64,000 bases of DNA, taken from NCBI RefSeq assembly GCF_001424345.1, contig NZ_LMPF01000012.1, forward strand, positions 249,662-313,661. The letters run 5' to 3'. A program made the position numbers and the translations under genes. This stretch comes from Burkholderia sp. Leaf177 (GTDB taxonomy: Bacteria; Pseudomonadota; Gammaproteobacteria; Burkholderiales; Burkholderiaceae). Shown piece after piece: positions 36,190-45,644 of this stretch (the stretch's first letter is position 1; every line of letters starts with the position of its first letter). The notes beneath the pieces are model-generated. The model was not told the DNA's origin. It ran no database searches and worked only from the letters and a program-made list of their open reading frames with translations.

Positions 36190-36885
36190 ATGAAAACCAT
36201 CGGCATCTCCCCTGCCCGGCGTGCGTTTCTTCGCGATGCACTTGCCATGGCGCCCGCAGCCGTCGCCGTCACAACCGGCGTGGCCGGTTCTACGCTCGTG
36301 AATGCGGCCAAGCCGGAACCTTACAAGCCCGCCTATTTCAGCGCCGCGGAATGGATCACGCTCAATGCGCTGGTCGACCGGCTGATTCCCGCCGACGCAC
36401 AAGGCCCGGGCGCGATCGAAGCCGGCGTGGCCGAGTTCATCGACTTGCAAATGAACCAGCCGTATGGATTCGGCGCGCTCTGGTACATGCGCGGCCCGTT
36501 CGCAAAGGACGCGTCGCCGCTCATGGGATATCAGCTCGAATTTTCGCCACGCACGCTGTATCGATCGGCGCTCGCGGGTTTCGAAAAAGCCGTCGCCGCC
36601 AGCCACAACAAGTCGTTCAACGATCTCGACGATGCCGCCAAAGATGCGCTCGTTAGCGAACTCGAACACGGCAAGCTGATGATCGGCGACGTCCCGCCGG
36701 CCGACTTCTTCGCGCAGTTGCTGCAGAACACGCACGAAGGCTATTTCTGCGATCCGAAACACGGCGGCAACAAGCACATGGACGCGTGGCGAATGATCAA
36801 CTTCCCCGGCGCCCGAGCGGATTACGCGGACTGGGTGGAACAGTACGGCAAGCGTTATCCGTTGCCGCCGGTTTCCATCGGCTGA
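36190..36885 (+). CDS. Gluconate 2-dehydrogenase subunit 3-like small subunit (Tat signal)
   Basis: 231 residues. A twin-arginine leader 'SPARRAFLRDALAMAP' starts the protein; the mature part has 'FSAAEWITLNALVDRLIPAD' and 'GVAEFIDLQM', as in the gamma subunit of membrane-bound FAD dehydrogenases. In such complexes the small subunit carries the flavoprotein across the membrane by the Tat route. It is the first gene of a three-gene operon with a flavoprotein and a cytochrome c. Confidence 0.9.
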   Translation: MKTIGISPARRAFLRDALAMAPAAVAVTTGVAGSTLVNAAKPEPYKPAYFSAAEWITLNALVDRLIPADAQGPGAIEAGVAEFIDLQMNQPYGFGALWYMRGPFAKDASPLMGYQLEFSPRTLYRSALAGFEKAVAASHNKSFNDLDDAAKDALVSELEHGKLMIGDVPPADFFAQLLQNTHEGYFCDPKHGGNKHMDAWRMINFPGARADYADWVEQYGKRYPLPPVSIG

Positions 36886-36961
36886 TCCGTTCGCTGATTT
36901 TTCGCGTGATTCTGGAACCGGTTCCAAGCCGTGCTTCCCGACGATACAAGGACAAAACCGC

Positions 36962-38746
36962 ATGGCCGATTTAAAGATGAAGCCCGTCGACGCAGTGATC
37001 GTCGGCTTCGGCTGGACCGGCGCCATCATGGCGAAGGAGTTGACGGAAGCCGGCCTGCACGTGGTGGCGCTCGAACGCGGCGCGTATCGCGACACGTACC
37101 CCGACGGCGCGTACCCGAAGACGCTCGACGAACTCACGTATCTGCAACGCTGGAAGCTGTTCCAGGACATGTCGAAGACGAGCTTCACGTTCCGCCATTC
37201 CCTGAACGACACCGCGTTGCCGTATCGGCAGATCGGCGCATTCAAGCCGGGCGAAGGCGTGGGCGGCGCGGGTCTGCACTGGTCGGGGCAGCACTGGCGC
37301 GTGTATCCCGAAGAACTCAGGCTCAAGTCGCATTACGAGGAAAAATACGGCCGCAAGTTCGTGCCCAACGGCATGACGCTGCAAGACTTCGGCGTGACGT
37401 ACGAAGAGCTGGAACCGCACTTCGATTTCGTCGAAAAGATGATGGGGACTTCGGGCCAGGCGTATCGGGTGAAAGGTCAGATCGTAGCGAACGGCGTGGG
37501 CAACCCGTTCGAGGCAAACCGGTCGGACAACTTTCCGCTGCCGCCGCAAAAGACGCCTTACACCGCGCACTTGTTCGAACTCGCGGCGCGTGAAGTGGGC
37601 TTTCATCCGTTCCAGGAACCTTCGGCGAATGTTTCGCAACCCTACACGAATCAGTATGGCTGCCAGATGGGACCGTGCAACTTCTGCGGCTTTTGCTCGG
37701 GTTTCGCTTGCTACAACTATTCGAAGGCTTCGCCGAACGTCAATATCCTGCCCGCGCTGAAACAGGTGCCGCTGTTCGAATTGCGATCGAACTGCAACGT
37801 GCTGCGCATCAATCTCGACAGCAGCAAGAAGAAAGCGACAGGCGTGACGTACGTCGACATCAAGGGCAATACCGTCGAGCAACCTGCCGCGCTCGTGATT
37901 GCCAGCACGTTTGCGTACAACAACGCGCGGCTGTTCCTGCTCTCGGGCATTGGCAAGCCTTATGACCCGAAGACTGGCGAAGGCGCGGTCGGCAAGAACG
38001 TCGCTTACCAGACCATGTCCACCGTGCGCTTGTTTTATGGGCCGGGCAAGAACACGAACGGGTTTATCGGCGCGGGCGGCAACGGCGTGGCCATGGATGA
38101 TTTCAATGCCGATAACTTCGACCACGGGCCGCTTGGATTCGTTGGCGGCGGGCCGGTCTGGTGCAATCCGGCTGGCGTGAAGCCGATCTCCGGCATTCCC
38201 GTACCGACCGGCACGCCCAAGTGGGGCGCGCAGTGGAAAACCGCGGTCAAGGACAACTACACGAATACCGTTTCCTTCGACGTCCACGGCGCCAACATGG
38301 TCTACGCCGACAACTATCTCGACCTCGATCCGACTTACACCGACAGCTTCGGCCAGCCGCTTTTGCGCTTCACTTTCGACTGGAAGGACAACGATATCCG
38401 CATGAGCCAGTACGTCACCGGCCAGATGCAGAAAGTCGCCCGCGCGATGAACCCCAAGTCCATCCAGACCAGCGTGATGAACATTGGCGATCACCTCGAC
38501 CTGCGGCCGTATCAAACCACGCATTGGGCGGGCGGCGTCGCGATGGGAACCGACCGCAACACGAGCGTGCTGAATCGCTATTTGCAAAGCTGGGACGTGC
38601 ACAACGTTTTTGCGGTGGGATCGGGCGTGTTTCCGGTGGGTATCGGCTATAACCCGACGGGACTTGCAACCGCGCTTGCCTACTGGTCGGCAAAAGCGAT
38701 CCGCGAACAATACCTGAAAGACCCGCGTCCGCTGGTCGATGCCTGA
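36962..38746 (+). CDS. GMC-type flavoprotein subunit of a membrane FAD dehydrogenase
   Basis: 594 residues. The FAD-binding start is 'VDAVIVGFGWTGAIMAKELTEAG' (about residues 9-30), with the late motif 'FAVGSGVFPVGIGYNPTGLA' at the C-terminus and the catalytic His in 'TTHWAGGVAMG'. A Cys-rich stretch near residue 240 ('CQMGPCNFCGFCSGFAC') resembles the iron-sulfur region reported for related FAD glucose and fructose dehydrogenases. It oxidises a sugar or sugar acid such as gluconate; the exact substrate is not fixed. It lacks its own signal and probably travels with the Tat subunit. Confidence 0.9.
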   Translation: MADLKMKPVDAVIVGFGWTGAIMAKELTEAGLHVVALERGAYRDTYPDGAYPKTLDELTYLQRWKLFQDMSKTSFTFRHSLNDTALPYRQIGAFKPGEGVGGAGLHWSGQHWRVYPEELRLKSHYEEKYGRKFVPNGMTLQDFGVTYEELEPHFDFVEKMMGTSGQAYRVKGQIVANGVGNPFEANRSDNFPLPPQKTPYTAHLFELAAREVGFHPFQEPSANVSQPYTNQYGCQMGPCNFCGFCSGFACYNYSKASPNVNILPALKQVPLFELRSNCNVLRINLDSSKKKATGVTYVDIKGNTVEQPAALVIASTFAYNNARLFLLSGIGKPYDPKTGEGAVGKNVAYQTMSTVRLFYGPGKNTNGFIGAGGNGVAMDDFNADNFDHGPLGFVGGGPVWCNPAGVKPISGIPVPTGTPKWGAQWKTAVKDNYTNTVSFDVHGANMVYADNYLDLDPTYTDSFGQPLLRFTFDWKDNDIRMSQYVTGQMQKVARAMNPKSIQTSVMNIGDHLDLRPYQTTHWAGGVAMGTDRNTSVLNRYLQSWDVHNVFAVGSGVFPVGIGYNPTGLATALAYWSAKAIREQYLKDPRPLVDA

Positions 38747-38756
38747 GGCGAACACC

Positions 38757-40121
38757 ATGACACTATTCACCCGGGTCTCGAGCGGACTCGCTCTTGCTGT
38801 TTCCGTCTCCTTCGCCGCACACGCCGCGCCCCTCAACGCCGATCAAGCCCAGGTCGCGCGCGGCGAATATCTCGCGCATGCGGGCGATTGCATCGCGTGC
38901 CATACCGCGCATAACGGCAAGCCGTTTGCCGGCGGTTTGCCGATCCAGACACCGCTCGGCAAGATCTATTCGACCAACATCACGCCGGACACAAAGACCG
39001 GCATCGGTACGTGGAGCTACGAGGATTTCGCCGCGCTGATGCGGCATGGCGAAACGAAGTCCGGTTACGCCGTTTATCCGGCGATGCCGTATCCGTCGTA
39101 CTCGCGCGTGAACGATACCGACATGCACGCGCTCTACGCCTTTTTTCAGCACGGCGTTGCGCCTGTCGAGCAGGACAATCGCGGGAACGACATTCCGTGG
39201 CCGCTATCCATGCGATGGCCGCTGAAGATCTGGCGCGCGGCATTTGCACCGGCGCCCGCTCCTTACACGGACACCGCGAGCGACAGCGCATCGATTACGC
39301 GCGGCGCCTATCTGGTCGAAGGACTCGGTCATTGCGGCAGTTGCCACACGCCGCGCGGCGTCGGCTTGCAGGAAAAAGCGCTGACCGGCAACGACTCGTC
39401 CATTTACCTCGCGGGTGGCGGCGCTATCGACGGATGGATTGCACCGTCGCTGCGTAACGAAAACGGTGGCGGCCTGGCGGACTGGAGCGAAGCGGATATT
39501 GTCGAGTTCCTGCGTAGCGGCCGCACGCCGCGGACAGCGTCGTTCGGCGCAATGAACGACGTGATCGTCGATTCCACGCAATACATGACCGACCAGGATC
39601 TCGCGAGTATTGCCAAGTATCTGAAGTCGATGCCCGCGCGAAGAACCCAGGCGAAGCCTTACGCCTACGACTCCGCGATCTCGCGCGTGCTGTACGCGGG
39701 TCGAGTGCCGCCCACGCCCGGCGCGCAGATTTATCTCGACCGATGCGCGGGCTGTCACAAGTCGAACGGCAATGGCAACGGCAAGGCGTTTCCGGCGCTG
39801 GCGGGCAACGCTGTGCTGCAGACATCGAACCCGACATCCGCGATACACATCGTGCTTTCCGGTGGTGCCATGCCCGCAACGCGCACGGCGCCGTCAAGAA
39901 TGACCATGGCGCCTTACGCCGATGTACTGAACGACCAGCAAGTGGCGGACGTGGTGTCGTTCGTACAGACGAGCTGGGGCAACACCGGCGGCAAGGCGAC
40001 GGCGAAGGACGTCGCGAAGATCCGAAAAACGGCGCAGCCAGTGAGCGCCGAAGGATTCTCGATGGCCGAGCCGGAACTGCATCACGCCGCTCCCGAAGAT
40101 CAGGCGTCGGGAGGGAAGTAG
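38757..40121 (+). CDS. Triheme cytochrome c subunit of the FAD dehydrogenase
   Basis: 454 residues from ATG 38757. The signal peptide ends near 'FAAHAAP'. Three CxxCH heme sites are visible: 'CIACH' (about 46-50), 'CGSCH' (about 195) and 'CAGCH' (about 330). This matches the membrane cytochrome subunit that carries electrons from the flavoprotein to ubiquinone. It starts 11 bases after the flavoprotein stop. Confidence 0.92.
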   Translation: MTLFTRVSSGLALAVSVSFAAHAAPLNADQAQVARGEYLAHAGDCIACHTAHNGKPFAGGLPIQTPLGKIYSTNITPDTKTGIGTWSYEDFAALMRHGETKSGYAVYPAMPYPSYSRVNDTDMHALYAFFQHGVAPVEQDNRGNDIPWPLSMRWPLKIWRAAFAPAPAPYTDTASDSASITRGAYLVEGLGHCGSCHTPRGVGLQEKALTGNDSSIYLAGGGAIDGWIAPSLRNENGGGLADWSEADIVEFLRSGRTPRTASFGAMNDVIVDSTQYMTDQDLASIAKYLKSMPARRTQAKPYAYDSAISRVLYAGRVPPTPGAQIYLDRCAGCHKSNGNGNGKAFPALAGNAVLQTSNPTSAIHIVLSGGAMPATRTAPSRMTMAPYADVLNDQQVADVVSFVQTSWGNTGGKATAKDVAKIRKTAQPVSAEGFSMAEPELHHAAPEDQASGGK

Positions 40122-40154
40122 CAGCGACTCGTTGGCGTTGGTGAAAAGCTGCCG

Positions 40155-41441
40155 CTATCGCGCGGCAGCGACTGCGTGGAACGACGGCATGTCGGCTACC
40201 TTCCGGTCCGGCCGAATCCAGAGCGTCAGGATTGCGCCCACCAGCAGAAACCCGATCGCGCCCGCAAACGGCAACGTCCAGCTTCCCGTACGGTCGATAA
40301 TCGCCCCGAACACGATCGGCGAAATAATGGTCGCAATGGCCGCGCCGAAATTCAGCATGCCGCTCGCGGTGCCCGCTTCGCGCGGCGCGACGTCCATTGG
40401 AACAGCCCAGATCGGACCGATGGTCAGTTCCAGAAAGAAGAACGCCGCGCTCAGGCAAAGCGTGATCGTCATGACATTGTGGCTGATGAGAACCGGCACG
40501 AAAAACGCAAGTCCGCCGAGCAAGCTCACGGCAATCACGCCCTGCCGCGCCAGCGTAATGCGGCCGGTGCGTTTGAGAATGAAGTCGCTGATCAAGCCGC
40601 CCGATACATCGCCGAGCACGCCCGCCAGAAATACGCCCGACGAATAGATGGCCGAACTTTTGATGTCGAGATGTTGCGACTGCATGAAGAAGATCGGCAT
40701 CCAGCTGAAAAACAGCGTGTTCGACCAGACCATGCAGAAGTAGACGGCAATTGTCGGACGCATGCGTTTGAGGATCGCCCACCACGAAGCGCGCGCATTA
40801 ACGTTGTGGCGCTCGGGCACATCGAGCAGCGGCAGGAGCGCGAGTTCATCGGCGGACACGCCTTTATGGCGAGCCGGATCGTCACGATAATAAAAAATCC
40901 AGACAACGAGCCAGATCGCCGTCAGTGCGCCCACCACCACGAATGCCGCGCGCCACGAGTGCCATGCGATCAGCGCGACGACGACCGGCGGTGCGACCGC
41001 GTTTCCAAGCCGCGAAAACGAGTGCGTCAAACCCTGCGCCATGCCGCGCTTCGGACTCGGAATCCAGTTCGCTATCGCGCGTGCCTGAGCTGGCAGCGCC
41101 GCGCCCTCCCCCACGCCGAGCAACAGCCGGACAGCGCAAAGAGAAGCCAGGCCTCCGACAAATCCCGTCAGCATGGTCGCCACGACCCAGATGCCCGCAC
41201 ATGCGATCAACGTGCGCCGCGCGCCGAAGCGGTCGGCCATCCAGCCGCCCACGAGCTGGAAAATGGCGTAGGTATATCCGAATGCGGAAAACGCGACACC
41301 GAGAGTCGTATTGCTTAGCCCGAGCTCGGCTTTGATCGGCCCGGCGGCCGCCGCAAGATTGACACGGTCGAGATAGATGATGAATGACATCGCGCAGAAC
41401 ATGACGAGCATGTTCCGGCTGACGTGTGATTGCGTCCTCAA
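40155..41441 (-). CDS. MFS transporter (anion:cation symporter, sugar-acid type)
   Basis: 428 residues, 12 predicted membrane segments. Signature loop 'GGWMADRFGARRTLIACAGIW' (about 64-84) and 'GVGEGAALPAQARAIANWIP', typical of the ACS family (glucarate, galactonate, phthalate carriers). The start is TTG 41441, with AGGAG 6 bases upstream. A 13-bp tandem repeat sits just upstream of this start. It may supply sugar acid to the PdxA2-type enzyme. Confidence 0.88.
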   Translation of the reverse strand: MRTQSHVSRNMLVMFCAMSFIIYLDRVNLAAAAGPIKAELGLSNTTLGVAFSAFGYTYAIFQLVGGWMADRFGARRTLIACAGIWVVATMLTGFVGGLASLCAVRLLLGVGEGAALPAQARAIANWIPSPKRGMAQGLTHSFSRLGNAVAPPVVVALIAWHSWRAAFVVVGALTAIWLVVWIFYYRDDPARHKGVSADELALLPLLDVPERHNVNARASWWAILKRMRPTIAVYFCMVWSNTLFFSWMPIFFMQSQHLDIKSSAIYSSGVFLAGVLGDVSGGLISDFILKRTGRITLARQGVIAVSLLGGLAFFVPVLISHNVMTITLCLSAAFFFLELTIGPIWAVPMDVAPREAGTASGMLNFGAAIATIISPIVFGAIIDRTGSWTLPFAGAIGFLLVGAILTLWIRPDRKVADMPSFHAVAAAR

Positions 41442-41481
41442 AGCTGTCTCCTGATTTTTTATACCGTGCTGTCAGTCGGGA

Positions 41482-41570
41482 CTGGCAGTCCGCGCTGGCG
41501 GTCCACGCTGGCGGTCCGCGCTGGCAGTCCGCGCTGGCAGTCCGCGCTGGCAGTCCGCGCTGGCAGTCCG
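41482..41570. repeat. Tandem repeat of 13 bp (about 6.8 copies)
   Basis: The unit CTGGCAGTCCGCG starts at 41482, 41495, 41508, 41521, 41534, 41547 and 41560 (last one partial). Copies 2 and 3 carry G for A at position 6, and copy 2 also A for G at position 11. It lies in the leader or promoter of the MFS gene, which starts at 41441 on the - strand, so copy number could change its expression. Confidence 0.9.
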
Positions 41571-41653
41571 ATTATTGCGATTCAGGTTCGACTATGCTTC
41601 CAACGCGCGCAACGGCGCCATCAACCTTTCAGCGCATCAGCCTTCACGAATTG

Positions 41654-42661
41654 TCAACGCGGCGGCAGCGATACACCGGTGAGCGATGCAATGACGCTGT
41701 CCGCCGCAAGCGCAAGCGATTGTCTCGGCTGATGACACAGGACGAAGCGGCGCGCGGCCCAGTCATCGCCTAATGGCAAGTGGTGAAAATGCGGCGCGTT
41801 TGCGATCAGTTTCGCCACGGCCTCGGGCATCAGGCCTATTCCGATCCCCGCGGCAATCATCGCGGCCATGCTGTCGAAGCTGCCAACGCGAATCCGCATT
41901 CTGAGCGGCTTCTCGGCACGCGCGGCGAGGCGTCCGAGCGTGATCGTCACCGACGCCCCTTCCGTCAAGCCGATCAGTTCATGCTCGAACAGGCTGTCTA
42001 TGGTGACGGGTTTTCCGCAAGCGGCATCGAGTGCAAGCGGATGATCGCCGAGCGTCACCACGCACAGCCGGTCATCGCGATAATGGAGCGTTGGCAACTC
42101 GACCGCACTCACCGAGCTCTCGAATACGCCAAGGTCCGCCACGCCGCGCTGGACGGCACGCACCACGCCTTCGCTGTTCATCTCCTGCAAGTCGATATGA
42201 ATGTTCGCGTTCGCTGCGTTGCAGGCGCGAATGTCATCGGGCAGGAATTGCAGGACCGCCGACGTGCACGCGGCAATCCGCACGATGCCGCGGCCGCCAT
42301 GCAGGAAAGCGGCAGCGTCGTCCTGCATCCGCTCGACCGCGTGCAGCATGCTGCGCGCGTGGGCAAGCATGGTCCGGCCGGCGTCGGTCAGGGTCATGCC
42401 GTGTGGGAGCCGGACGAAGAGCGCGAGGCCGAGTTGCTCCTCCAGGTCGCGGATTCTGCGCGATGCCGCCGCCGGCACCAGATGCAGCGCCGCCGCCGCA
42501 CGCGTCACATTGCCGAGTTCCGCGGTGGTGGCAAAGAGCCGTAGTGTGACGAGATCGAAACGCATCGCGCCGATCGGGTTGCGCGATGAGCCCGATGGTG
42601 CCGCTGGCGCGGAATTGATTGCTAAAGAGAGTGAGGCGTCTTTCTTGGATTGAGTAGGCAT
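41654..42661 (-). CDS. LysR-family transcriptional regulator
   Basis: Up to 335 residues; an internal ATG at 42565 ('MRFDLVTLRLF') is the more usual LysR start and gives 303. Winged helix 'LVTLRLFATTAELGNVTRAAAALHLVPAAASRRI' region, then the effector domain ('GIVRIAACTSAVLQFLPDDI', 'FDSMAAMIAAGIGIGLMPEAVA'). It lies between the MFS gene and the PdxA2 gene on the same strand and is the likely regulator of both. Confidence 0.87.
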   Translation of the reverse strand: MPTQSKKDASLSLAINSAPAAPSGSSRNPIGAMRFDLVTLRLFATTAELGNVTRAAAALHLVPAAASRRIRDLEEQLGLALFVRLPHGMTLTDAGRTMLAHARSMLHAVERMQDDAAAFLHGGRGIVRIAACTSAVLQFLPDDIRACNAANANIHIDLQEMNSEGVVRAVQRGVADLGVFESSVSAVELPTLHYRDDRLCVVTLGDHPLALDAACGKPVTIDSLFEHELIGLTEGASVTITLGRLAARAEKPLRMRIRVGSFDSMAAMIAAGIGIGLMPEAVAKLIANAPHFHHLPLGDDWAARRFVLCHQPRQSLALAADSVIASLTGVSLPPR

Positions 42662-42764
42662 GTGCGCGATAAGCCGTGATTGAAACCGCCAGAATCAACT
42701 CCAGCGGTTTTCACGGATAGTACGACGCCTGCGCGCAATCAGGCCGAAAGCGAGGCTTGCAAGC

Positions 42765-43793
42765 TCATCGCCCGCGCGCCTTGCGGCTGCCGAGTCCCAT
42801 TCGGCAAGCAAGATCAAACGCGTTGCGCATGGCGGTCGTTTGCGCAATCCCCTTCCCCACGATGTCGTAGGCGGTTCCATGCGCCGGCGTTGTCACGGGG
42901 ATGGGCAAGCCACCCTGAACCGTTACGCCGATATCGAACCCAAGCAACTTGGTCGCGATCTGGCCCTGGTCGTGGTACATCGTCACGATTCCATCGAGCT
43001 GGCCGGCGCGCGCGCGCAGGAAAATGGTATCGGCGGGAAACGGGCCTTCGGATGCGAAGCCATCGGCAAGCGCCAGCTTCATTCCCGGCTCGATGATCTC
43101 GCCCTCTTCATTGCCATAGTTGCCGTTGTCGCCGTTGTGCGGGTTCAAGCCGCATACACCGATGCGCGGCGACTCGACGCCGGCGTCCTGCAACGCACGC
43201 GTCAGCATGCCAATCGCGCCCGCTACTTTCTGCGGCGTCAGAAGGCCGGAAACCGCCGACAACGGCACGTGCGACGTGACGCGCGCCGTCCACAGGCGAT
43301 CGAGCACGTTGAATTCGCCACATGTGCCCGTGTAGTCGAGTTCCTTCGCGAACCAGCGCATTTCGTCTTCTTCCTGCATGCCGCCGCGACGCATCGCGCC
43401 TTTGTTGAGCGGGCCGAAGCAAAGGGCATCGGCATCGCCATGCGTGACCAGCCGCGTCCCGACCCGCAGCGCCTCGAGGATGAATGCGCCGTTTTCCGCG
43501 CCCGCGACGCCTGGCTCAAACGCGCCTTGCGAACCTGGCCAATCGATGATGTCGAGCCAGTCCGAAGCTTGCGGCGCAGCAATGTTCTTGGCCGATGCGG
43601 CAGCTTTCAGCGCGGCGTCATTACCAATCAGCGTCACGCGCGCCACTTCGCGGATGGATGGATCTGCGAGCAGGCTCACGATGATCTCAGGACCGATACC
43701 CGCCGGGTCGCCAATGGCAAGCGCGATATGGGGAAGGCGCTGCGTGGCGGGCGTTGCTTGAAGAACGTTGCTCGTTGGGCTGGTTGTTGACAT
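42765..43793 (-). CDS. PdxA-family 4-phospho-threonine/threonate dehydrogenase (PdxA2)
   Basis: 342 residues from ATG 43793 (AGGA upstream; the frame extends to 43841). Motifs: 'AIGDPAGIGPEI', metal-binding His and Asp in 'GLNPHNGDNG' and 'MYHDQGQIATKLLGFD', and 'HGTAYDIVGKG'. It belongs to the PdxA2 side of the family, where members oxidise 4-phospho-D-threonate or erythronate. The usual partner kinase (DUF1537) is not adjacent. A role in pyridoxal phosphate synthesis is less likely because of the sugar-acid context. Confidence 0.82.
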   Translation of the reverse strand: MSTTSPTSNVLQATPATQRLPHIALAIGDPAGIGPEIIVSLLADPSIREVARVTLIGNDAALKAAASAKNIAAPQASDWLDIIDWPGSQGAFEPGVAGAENGAFILEALRVGTRLVTHGDADALCFGPLNKGAMRRGGMQEEDEMRWFAKELDYTGTCGEFNVLDRLWTARVTSHVPLSAVSGLLTPQKVAGAIGMLTRALQDAGVESPRIGVCGLNPHNGDNGNYGNEEGEIIEPGMKLALADGFASEGPFPADTIFLRARAGQLDGIVTMYHDQGQIATKLLGFDIGVTVQGGLPIPVTTPAHGTAYDIVGKGIAQTTAMRNAFDLACRMGLGSRKARGR

Positions 43794-44748
43794 CGCTTCG
43801 ATCCTGTTTGATTGCGGAGCCACATGGGCGCTGGCAGACACCCACTATGCCGCGCGTGTGGGGACGCGACCAGCATCGAATCGCAGCAACAGGATTCGCG
43901 GAACGTGAACGCCAGGGGTGGATGTTTGGGGTCTTCGCTGATCTATACGTATTTGGGGTGTGCGGTTAATGCGCGGCAGGTAGCCGTAATGGATCAATTT
44001 GTGTTGGCTGAACCCGACGGCACAGGTTCGGATTCAAAGGGAAAGCGGTCGAGGGCCGAAGGAGGGCTAGGTAGGCACCGCGTCAATGTCGTAAATAATT
44101 CCGTGAAAACGTAGCGTTTGATACGAACACTGCTTTTATCGCGCTTTGGGTCGATACATCGTAGATTTTGGCGAAGCGAACGTCATTTCTAAGCGGTAAT
44201 CGATGAAAGCTCGTGAAACAGTTTAGGTTTTATAGCGTAGATCGTTGATTGTTATACGTTAAATCATATTAAGGAGAAATTTGCGATGTTCCACGGGCGA
44301 CAATTTGCTGGCGAGATCGAATTACCGCGTGGGATCGCTGATATTGGAAACCGCCCTGCCCCGTCTACGTCGCATCCGCCCAATCATTGATGTGTGGCCC
44401 TACTATCTATGGAAGTTGCACGGGCGCACTTCCATCGCGGTGTGGTTCTCGAAAGTCGATGCTTGTCGTGCTGATACTTCGTCGAGCACTTCAACGCAAA
44501 ACACTGCACGAGATTTAGGGTTTTTAGTACGCATGTTGGCTGGCCAAAAAGGTTAGCTTCGTGCGTATTCCGCCTTTAATCGTCTTCAACCATCGAACCC
44601 TCGGTGAGGGAGCGACCAGGTCTCCTTTTAGCCGTTTTGACCCATGCTGTATGTAAACACAGTGGTCGCGACAAAAAAATGACTGCTTGGTTGCTGGCTT
44701 TCTTTCTTGCTTGATTGCCTGCGTACTGATTGGTCGACTGGCAGGTTT
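43794..44748. other. Gene-poor region before the octamer array
   Basis: About 950 bases. Two overlapping short frames follow AAGGAG at 44271-44276: TTG 44281-44556 (91 codons) and ATG 44286-44390 (34 codons). Neither has a recognised motif. The first residues of the short one (MFHGRQF) recall a transposase start but the similarity stops at once, so I do not call a gene. The DNA is less GC-rich than its surroundings near 44100-44290. Confidence 0.45.
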
Positions 44749-45012
44749 GCCGTCTTGCCGTCTTGCCGTCTTGCCGTCTTGCCGTCTTGCCGTCTTGCCG
44801 TCTTGGCGTATGGGCGTATGGGCGTATGGGCGTATGGGCGTATGGGCGTATGGGCGTATGGGCGTCTTGGCGTCTTGGCGTCTTGGCGTCTTGGCGTCTT
44901 GGCGTCTTGGCGTCTTGGCGTCTTGGCGTCTTGGCGTATGAGCGTCTTGGCGTATGAGCGTCTTGGCGTATGAGCGTATGGGCGTATGGCCGTATGGGCG
45001 TTTGGGCGTTTG
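44749..45012. repeat. 33-copy array of 8-bp units
   Basis: 264 bases made of exactly 33 contiguous octamers in ordered blocks: 7 x GCCGTCTT (44749-44804), 7 x GGCGTATG (44805-44860), 9 x GGCGTCTT (44861-44932), then a mixed part with GGCGTATG, AGCGTCTT, AGCGTATG and GCCGTATG, ending in 2 x GGCGTTTG (44997-45012). Because 8 is not a multiple of 3 the array encodes an 8-residue period in every frame and has no stop in several frames. It lies about 340 bases from the first parS-like site. Confidence 0.95.
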
Positions 45013-45350
45013 GGGGTGCCGAACCGCACTGCGTCGCCGAGTAATAAAAGCCGAACCGTGGCGGGAAAGCTTTGGGCGACCACGCGACTTCCCTTCAACT
45101 AGAGTTTTGACTTTGGAGAGAGTTGTGTCCGACCGGTTGGTCCAACGAAACCATTAGGTTCAGAAACGATCTATCGACGGTCGTGGGCTTCGCGATTCAT
45201 TGATGCCACAACCAAATCTTTGGCTTCTTGATCCCCATGGCTCTACGCGGCGGTCGCTTCGAATTCTTGCGCAGCCGGTTGATTTGTATCGATCGACTGA
45301 AAACGAGCCATGCGATATCCAGGACAGGACATGCCAATAACTCGAATCCG
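45013..45350. other. Intergenic stretch between the octamer array and the parS-like sites
   Basis: No gene or repeat recognised in these 338 bases. The open frames are short and overlap the array. Confidence 0.4.
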
Positions 45351-45367
45351 TGTCTAGACTCTAGACA
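45351..45367. repeat. parS: parS-like palindrome 1
   Basis: TGTCTAGACTCTAGACA: 8-bp arms around a central C. With its flanks it reads as a 19-bp dyad. First of four copies downstream of parB. Confidence 0.75.
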
Positions 45368-45460
45368 CTCTATTCGGCTGTCATGAGTGCGACCCGATCC
45401 GCTAGTCGCTATCCGTCGCTATCAGCCGATGCGGCGTCTGACCGCGACTAGCTACATGCG

Positions 45461-45477
45461 TGTCTAGACTCTGGACA
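45461..45477. repeat. parS: parS-like palindrome 2
   Basis: TGTCTAGACTCTGGACA: the same 17-mer with one change (A to G) in the right arm. It lies 110 bases after copy 1. Confidence 0.7.
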
Positions 45478-45576
45478 CACGACTTATAGGCTTTCCAAAT
45501 CAAACAATGCGTCGCACGGCGATTCGGAGCTTTCTTATTTGCGAAACGCAGAAAATCGCGATTTTCCGGCGCCTGA

Positions 45577-45593
45577 TGTCTAGACTCTAGACA
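45577..45593. repeat. parS: parS-like palindrome 3
   Basis: Perfect copy TGTCTAGACTCTAGACA, 116 bases after copy 2. Confidence 0.75.
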
Positions 45594-45644
45594 CGCAACG
45601 CGCACCCGTTGCATGCGGCTACGTTGTGCAGACGACCTCCGACA

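Noticed and set aside
36971-38836. 621-codon open frame on the - strand opposite the GMC flavoprotein
   Set aside because: Antisense shadow in GC-rich DNA; the + strand frame has clear FAD motifs and conserved neighbours.
44286-44390. 34-codon frame after AAGGAG starting MFHGRQF, faintly like a transposase start
   Set aside because: Similarity ends after a few residues and no other part of an insertion sequence is present.
44628-45098. 156-codon open frame on the - strand and three + strand frames through the octamer array
   Set aside because: The frames are open only because the repeated 8-mers lack stop codons; no ribosome site or family similarity outside the repeat.
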